DNA of 64,000 nucleotides from Bactrocera neohumeralis. Its lineage: Eukaryota > Arthropoda > Insecta > Diptera > Tephritidae. Shown here piece by piece: positions 58,735 to 64,000 of the stretch. Under the pieces are notes generated by a model. The model was given only the letters and a program-made list of their open reading frames with translations. It was not told the origin of the DNA and made no database searches. A program made the position numbers and the translations under genes. Location of the stretch: positions 1,240,001 to 1,304,000 of the forward strand of contig NC_065923.1 of NCBI RefSeq assembly GCF_024586455.1, in the 5' to 3' direction. Positions within the stretch are counted from its first letter, which is position 1. Each line of letters begins with the position of its first letter.

Positions 58735-59677
58735 CATTGAGGAACATAATTCAATTTTTGGCCATGAGGCTTAATCACAGACCAGTATTTTTCGATGGTA
58801 TGGTGAATTCAATCGAGGTCGCATATCACTCCTAGAGGGATTTCGTGAATTTGGATTTGGACGACCAAATCAGTTGTTGTTCCAGAAACTATAGATGCTG
58901 TGCGCGAACTAATATTGCAAGATCGCCATGTGACCTTTCGTGAAATAGAGGCAGCTATAGCCATTAGTGGAACCACACAGTTTGTGGATCGCTCGAAAAA
59001 AAAGGCTCGTGTCGATTGGCCGGGAGAAGTGTTAAAAAAATACCGTAACTGTACTTCGAAACGCGTCTATGAAATCATGAAAGGTGATGAAATGTGGATT
59101 TACGCGTCTGCGCCCGAAAGTACAGATCCGACGACTGTATGGGTGTTTCAAGATAACCCGAATCCAACAAAAGTTGTTCGCGGTCGAAACACTTCCATGA
59201 AAATGGTTTCCTGGTTTTTTTGGAACAACTGGACCTATCTCAACGATACTATTAAAACTATTAAAACAATGAAGAACAGTAAATTCTGAGTGGTATACAA
59301 CCATTTGTTTGCCAGGTGACGAAGACGGATCACTCTCTATAATACGAGCTCTTAAACATCGACTGAAACAATTGTATTTTTGAGCACTGGGACCTTCAAT
59401 TTGATGACTTATTCACCGTATAGTCCTCATTTGGCTTTGAATTACTTCTCTTTATTGTCGTTCGAAGAAAATAATCTGAAAGGTCAACGTTTTTCCACAT
59501 CTGAAGATTCAGAACGTATGTTTTGGATATACCTCAATCAGAGTAGCAAAAGTGTTTTCAAAATTGGTTCAAAGGCATGCAAAAGAAGTCAGATCCTAAT
59601 GGAGAATATTTTGAAAAATAATGAAGCAATTTTCGATTATTTAAATTTGTTTTTGTTCTCTGTAAATTAAATTCATT
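58735..59677 (+). mobile_element. Degenerate mariner element
   Basis: Transposase pieces in normal order with many frameshifts: GEFNRGRISLLEGFREFGFG, AVRELILQDRHVTFREIEA, KGDEMWIYASAPES (first catalytic region, usual GDESWIYAYEPE), WVFQDNPNPTKVVRGR, SEWYTTICLPG in another frame, YSPHLALNYFSLL (usual YSPDLAPNDFFLF) and LKGQRFSTSEDS. It is inactive. Confidence 0.8.
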
Positions 59678-59890
59678 TTGATCGCTCAGCTTCTATCGCA
59701 GCTATATGCTTTACTGGTTCGATATCGGCGGTTACGACAAAAGAGCAGTTTCTTGGGGAGAAAAGAAAGTGTATAAAATTTCAGATCGATATCTGAAAAA
59801 CTGAGGGCTTAGTTCGCGTATATGCTTACAGATAGATGGGTGGTTGGAATTTACCCACATTCGTAACGCTGATTATATACATATATGTAT
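59678..59890 (-). mobile_element. DINE-1-like repeat fragment (F)
   Basis: Shares ATCGCAGCTATATGCTT, TTCGATATCGGCGGTT, GAGCAGTTTCTTGGGGAGAA and AAAAACTGAGGGCTTAGTTC with copy A, same orientation. It stops abruptly at TATAGGGT where mariner sequence begins. Confidence 0.7.
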
Positions 59891-60075
59891 AGGGTTTGTC
59901 CGGAAATTAATAAGACTGATTTTCTTCCTCAGCGACTGTAATTCGGAGCGTGCGCGCACCGACTGGATTCGCTGATGAAGACCATGCTGGGACACCTGCG
60001 ACTTCGGCAAACACCTACAATGTGACTCGTGTGCGCAAAGTTTTGAACTCAGACCAAACCCTGTATGTATATTAT
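59891..60075 (+). mobile_element. mariner 5'-end fragment
   Basis: TTGTCCGGAAATTAATAAGA at the left looks like a mariner terminus. The frame at 59950 gives TPATSANTYNVTRVRKVLNS, the DNA-binding linker of a mariner transposase. The TIR-like end lies closer than normal to this coding segment, so it is internally deleted. It abuts DINE-1-like fragment F. Confidence 0.6.
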
Positions 60076-63000
60076 AGGTCTTCTGCGTTTCTTTACGTGT
60101 TCTATAAACTTCCTGACTATCTTAAATTCGAAGATCGCACATTTTCGTCAATTATGGTATAAATCTTATAAGATTATATAGCACCATTTTCACGAACTCG
60201 TATTGTCTTCGTACTTGCATATATATTAATAAGGTAAAAAGCTACAAGGTATGTGTCTGCTTGCTAATGTGGAGTCAAAAGTAAAATGAAAACAAATTCC
60301 TAGTTAGATTGGTGTTTCGTTTGAAATACCTTTTCTCCCACCTTTGCATCGTTTTCGTATTTCACGTGTAATTTCAGGTGTAAATAGTTGTGTAAACCGA
60401 GCTTACCTTTTTGCCAACGTTGGCTAAGTGGAATTAACATAAATTATGTAAGCATATTTTCACTTGCTCTTCGTGCGAAAAAATAGTGGCACATGCTGTA
60501 CAGAGATGTAGAGAGAGGCCTTGTGGCAAGCACAAGTTAGCCAATACTTCGTATAGCGATGAAATAGTGACAGTGGTCTTGTTTGAAGGATATGCCATAT
60601 ATAGTAAAAGAGGCATGTTGATAATATTCCGTCTTCTTAAATAAGTTAATTATTATACTTTACTATCCTTAATGTAATTTCAACTTCGCGCTTAGGACTT
60701 TGAATGGTGATAAATAAGTCTTGAACATCTCTGCTCTGCCTTAATAATGACATACACATATCTCATGTCCCACACTGTTATTTAATATGACTTCAGAAAT
60801 ATCTTCAACTTTAAATCGTATTTATGTGAGTATGTGCATTAAAATCCAATTATGGAACTGCTTTGTCGTATTAAAACTGTACAATACGTAAACAAAGCAA
60901 CATTTTTTTCACAAAGCAGATCTTTCGACTTAAAGCTTCTCATCTCAAAAAGGCCAAACGCAAAAAAGGCTAGAGAAAATTAGATTAGGTCCTTCAAAGA
61001 GTACGAGCACATTGCTCCGTAGCCTCTGGCATATTCTAGTACGCTCTCGTTGCCTTTCGATGCGCACAACTACATCGGCACACGCTCGGCTGCACAGCTC
61101 AGCACAATGAGCACGCGTACGCTCTCCGGGCGTTATTCCATTACCTCACAGCAACGGTTTCTTTGAGTATTTTGCGAATTTTCGGGGAATTAGGCCACGA
61201 AGCCACCATCTTCACTTCAACTTACAACTTACTGATGCAAAGCTTGTAAAGCATTGGGTTGATGCGGTGGTTTCATTTGTTTTGGAAGTCAACACGCTCG
61301 CATTGTTGACTTCCAGCATATGGTTGTGTGGGTAAGTGTATGTGAGTGTGTGGTCGGGTGCGTGTGCACTTTCCTTTGTACTTTGGACTGATTGTAGGCA
61401 CACTTCCTTGTTCTCTGTAGGCGTGTGAGTGTATGTGTGTGTGCTTTCCAAACCCTATAATTATGAATTTGCAGCACGCGCCGCGATTAGGCGGCGGATG
61501 CTCGCATGAATGTCCGTTGAAGCGTAAACAAAACACCACTTTCATAGAATTGCTAATTTACTTACTGGCTTTAAGCCATTGTTGTGTGGCGAAATCCAAA
61601 TAAATGCTATTTACCAAATTTTTTGTTTGTTGTTTGCTAACCTCAGCTTATTGAGATACGCGTGTTTGTAGTTTGTTTCGAAAAATTATAACTTTTGGAC
61701 CTCAAGCGACATGCAAAAGAATTGGTTTTCTCTTGGCGGACTGCCGGATGTGCTTACAGAAAAGTTAAAAGCGAATTTGATAAGCATATTTGAAGAAGAT
61801 TGGATTATGATTTGCCACATTCGCATATGTGGGATGGTTTAAAACACGTCCTATTTTCTAAGTGAGGAAATTGTAAAAAAATTAAAAATTTAAAAAAATT
61901 CTATTGAAACGTGTGTTGTTAAGCTGAGATGATAGGGTAAGCGCTCTAAGTTCAATACCTTTTAGGTATATACATACCTACTATTAAATTATGACAATTT
62001 TAAAGCAAATATAAAGAGGTTCAAGAGTCCAAATGAACAAAGTTTTGAGAATAAAATTTCGCATTCACTTACACCCTGATTGTCAACTAAGATTCAGTAG
62101 CTATAAACATAAGTTGGCTGAAATAATCAGTAAATTTTTCGTGGAGTCAATAATGTTAAGGCTTAATCCCATTTTCCATATAACTACTTGCTATAAATCT
62201 AGGCTGGGTTGGCCTTCAGTGTTTTGAGAAAATTTTGGAATTTGATTATATGGCCGTTTGTACTCTCTTAGTCCACAGCTAGCTTTCAGTTCCATGAATG
62301 AATTGGAAAGTAAATTTTTTTTTGTGGATCATATCAACACACCATCCCTCTAATTTATGAGTTTTAGAAAAAATATGCGACAAGAGGGTTTTAATGGGTT
62401 TGATTTTGCTTAAATGTGAAATTACAAAATATTCCTGATCGAATGTGAGATCGAAAATGTGTATTTTTGAACGATTTTAAACTAAAAATTATAATATATT
62501 TATTTTAAAACACCAAAAATGTGTTTCTATGTAAACGAACTAAGCAAACCTATGTAATATTTCGAATTAAGCAAACTAGACATACTGAAATGTCTACCAG
62601 ACGGGAGGTTCAAAAATTAATGGCAGCATATAGTCAATATATTTTTATTGAACTCAATTTTTACTAAAAAACATTTTAAACTGCAAAGTAGTTTAATAGC
62701 CATAAAAATGTAATTTACACACACACTCGTATTGAAAGAAGAGAAAGATTGTTGATGTAAATGTTATGTAAACAATATTTTAGCAAACAATTTGCTCATT
62801 TTCTGCTGAACGTAGATATACTACAGCCAAAATGAAAATTTCGCCAGCCACAACTGCCCACTCAAGCGCATAGAAATCCCTATATATCCACATCCTTATA
62901 TGTACATACATACATATCATATGTAAAATCATATATTCATATGCTTGTATGTACAAGTATTGTATGTTCAATTACGCATGAATTATAATTGCATATGTGA

Positions 63001-64000
63001 ATTTCATATTTTCCCATGATAATATCGTAAACAGAAATTTTTTTAGTTTTCATAATGGCCACCACAAAAATGTGGAGTAAAATATTTAAATAATTATGAC
63101 ACATGAAGTGCGCAGGAATGTGAAGACCTTAGACTATTTTCTTATTTCTACTTCGGAAATCAAAACTGTGGAGTAAAAACTAAACTGGTAGCATGTATGT
63201 TTATCTGTGGTAGTTCTAGATGTATCAATTGATACTTGAAACAAATACCTATTTATTTGACATATGCAACAATTGAACAGAGACTCCTTTACCTCGTAAA
63301 CAAATGCGTCCTTACGTATTGGTTCTGATCTTAGAACCTTAGTCCCTAAATTTTTTTCGATACGCTGTTTTCGGAGTCGGTGGGGAAAAACTTCTCCGAA
63401 ACGGGTGTATCGAAGAGTAGCTCGAAGTTTTCACACAACTTTTTCAAATCAATTTTTGAGATGACGATTGTAAGAATGAGAATTTTGATTATAATATCGA
63501 TTTTTACGCCGTCGCAATGAAACGTCTTTATTTTGCGAGTATGCTATTTTCTCAAAAATTTATTTTCAGTCAATTGTAAGAATGATTTTTTTGAGTTTTG
63601 GGTTGGAATAATTTTAAGCGAAAAATCTTTCTCACTCCATGAGGCGATAAGAACAAGGGCAGCCAATTGTTTTCAAAGTGAAAGCTTGATAATCTAGGTA
63701 GGTAGGTAAGTAAGAGTGCTGCCACCTTGGGCTCAGTAAGAGACTTTGGGCTGGAAGCGCCATTTTGATACACTATCGTAAGACATTATACACATATATT
63801 GATATCACATTCCATGTTGTGTTCACTACTTATCTCCGTTATGTTTATTGTAGATAGACATTCAAGGATTGCTAGCTAAGCTAATGGTTTCAAAAAGTTC
63901 GATGTCTAAGTTGTGATAGAGCTGAGCACTCGCAGAAGAAATCTAGAGTCGTTGCCTTGCTCCCTTCGAGCTTGCAGTAAAGCCATTTTTAACGTATGCT
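60076..64000. other. Right-end spacer with no recognised gene
   Basis: AT-rich. Contains (GT)n-rich stretches at 61320-61445 that open long Thr/His frames on the minus strand, a (TACA)/(TATG) palindromic tract at 62900-62975, and (TAGG)n at about 63694-63710. No gene, RNA or transposon domain recognised. Confidence 0.35.

Noticed and set aside
61212..61545. Minus-strand Thr/His-rich ORFs of up to 90 codons
   Set aside because: They are translations of a (GT)n/(AC)n-rich tract.

Overview
The window is dipteran nuclear DNA. It is AT-rich, with short GT-AG introns, dense (TACA)n/(TGTA)n simple repeats, a DINE-1/mini-me-like interspersed repeat, RTE-like LINE pieces, and mariner and rosa-like (DD41D) transposons. 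All clear genes match Drosophila gene families. The mobile-element mix, especially rosa-like DD41D elements first described from a tephritid, points to a true fruit fly (Tephritidae, Bactrocera-like). The genus is inferred, not shown.

Left third (1-27 kb) is the gene-bearing part. In order: AsnS (+, uninterrupted, TATA/Inr promoter candidate); a spacer with a 138-bp tandem duplication and a candidate 463-bp MITE; chb/CLASP (+, 1493-codon uninterrupted CDS, probable 5'UTR intron); Cdc37 (-, four exons) convergent with chb; Gr63a, the CO2-receptor gustatory subunit (+, seven exons); a tRNA-Gln(CUG) (-); and a four-transmembrane protein gene (-, four exons, 2.3-kb first intron, possible alternative last exon). 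These genes are not an operon. They are unrelated housekeeping, cytoskeletal, chaperone, sensory and membrane genes that happen to be neighbours.

Right two thirds (27-64 kb) holds no gene I can support firmly. It is a graveyard of mobile elements: two rosa-like DD41D copies (one a near-perfect hairpin, one with both TIRs and a TA duplication), a third diverged DD41D relic, a near full-length but broken RTE-like LINE with several fragments, six mariner-type relics, and six copies of the DINE-1-like repeat, all in one orientation. Between them lie microsatellite-rich spacers. This part may be intergenic DNA or introns of a gene whose exons lie outside the window.

The most unusual observations are two short introns (75 nt in Cdc37, 63 nt in Gr63a) that are multiples of three and lack in-frame stops, so retention would give full-length altered proteins; a rosa-like copy folded into a long inverted repeat that could make hairpin RNA; a rosa-like copy sharing exact 30- and 36-bp patches with its own flank; a mariner with its catalytic modules out of order; and a possible second C-terminus for the four-TM protein. 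I found no convincing wholly new multi-gene system.
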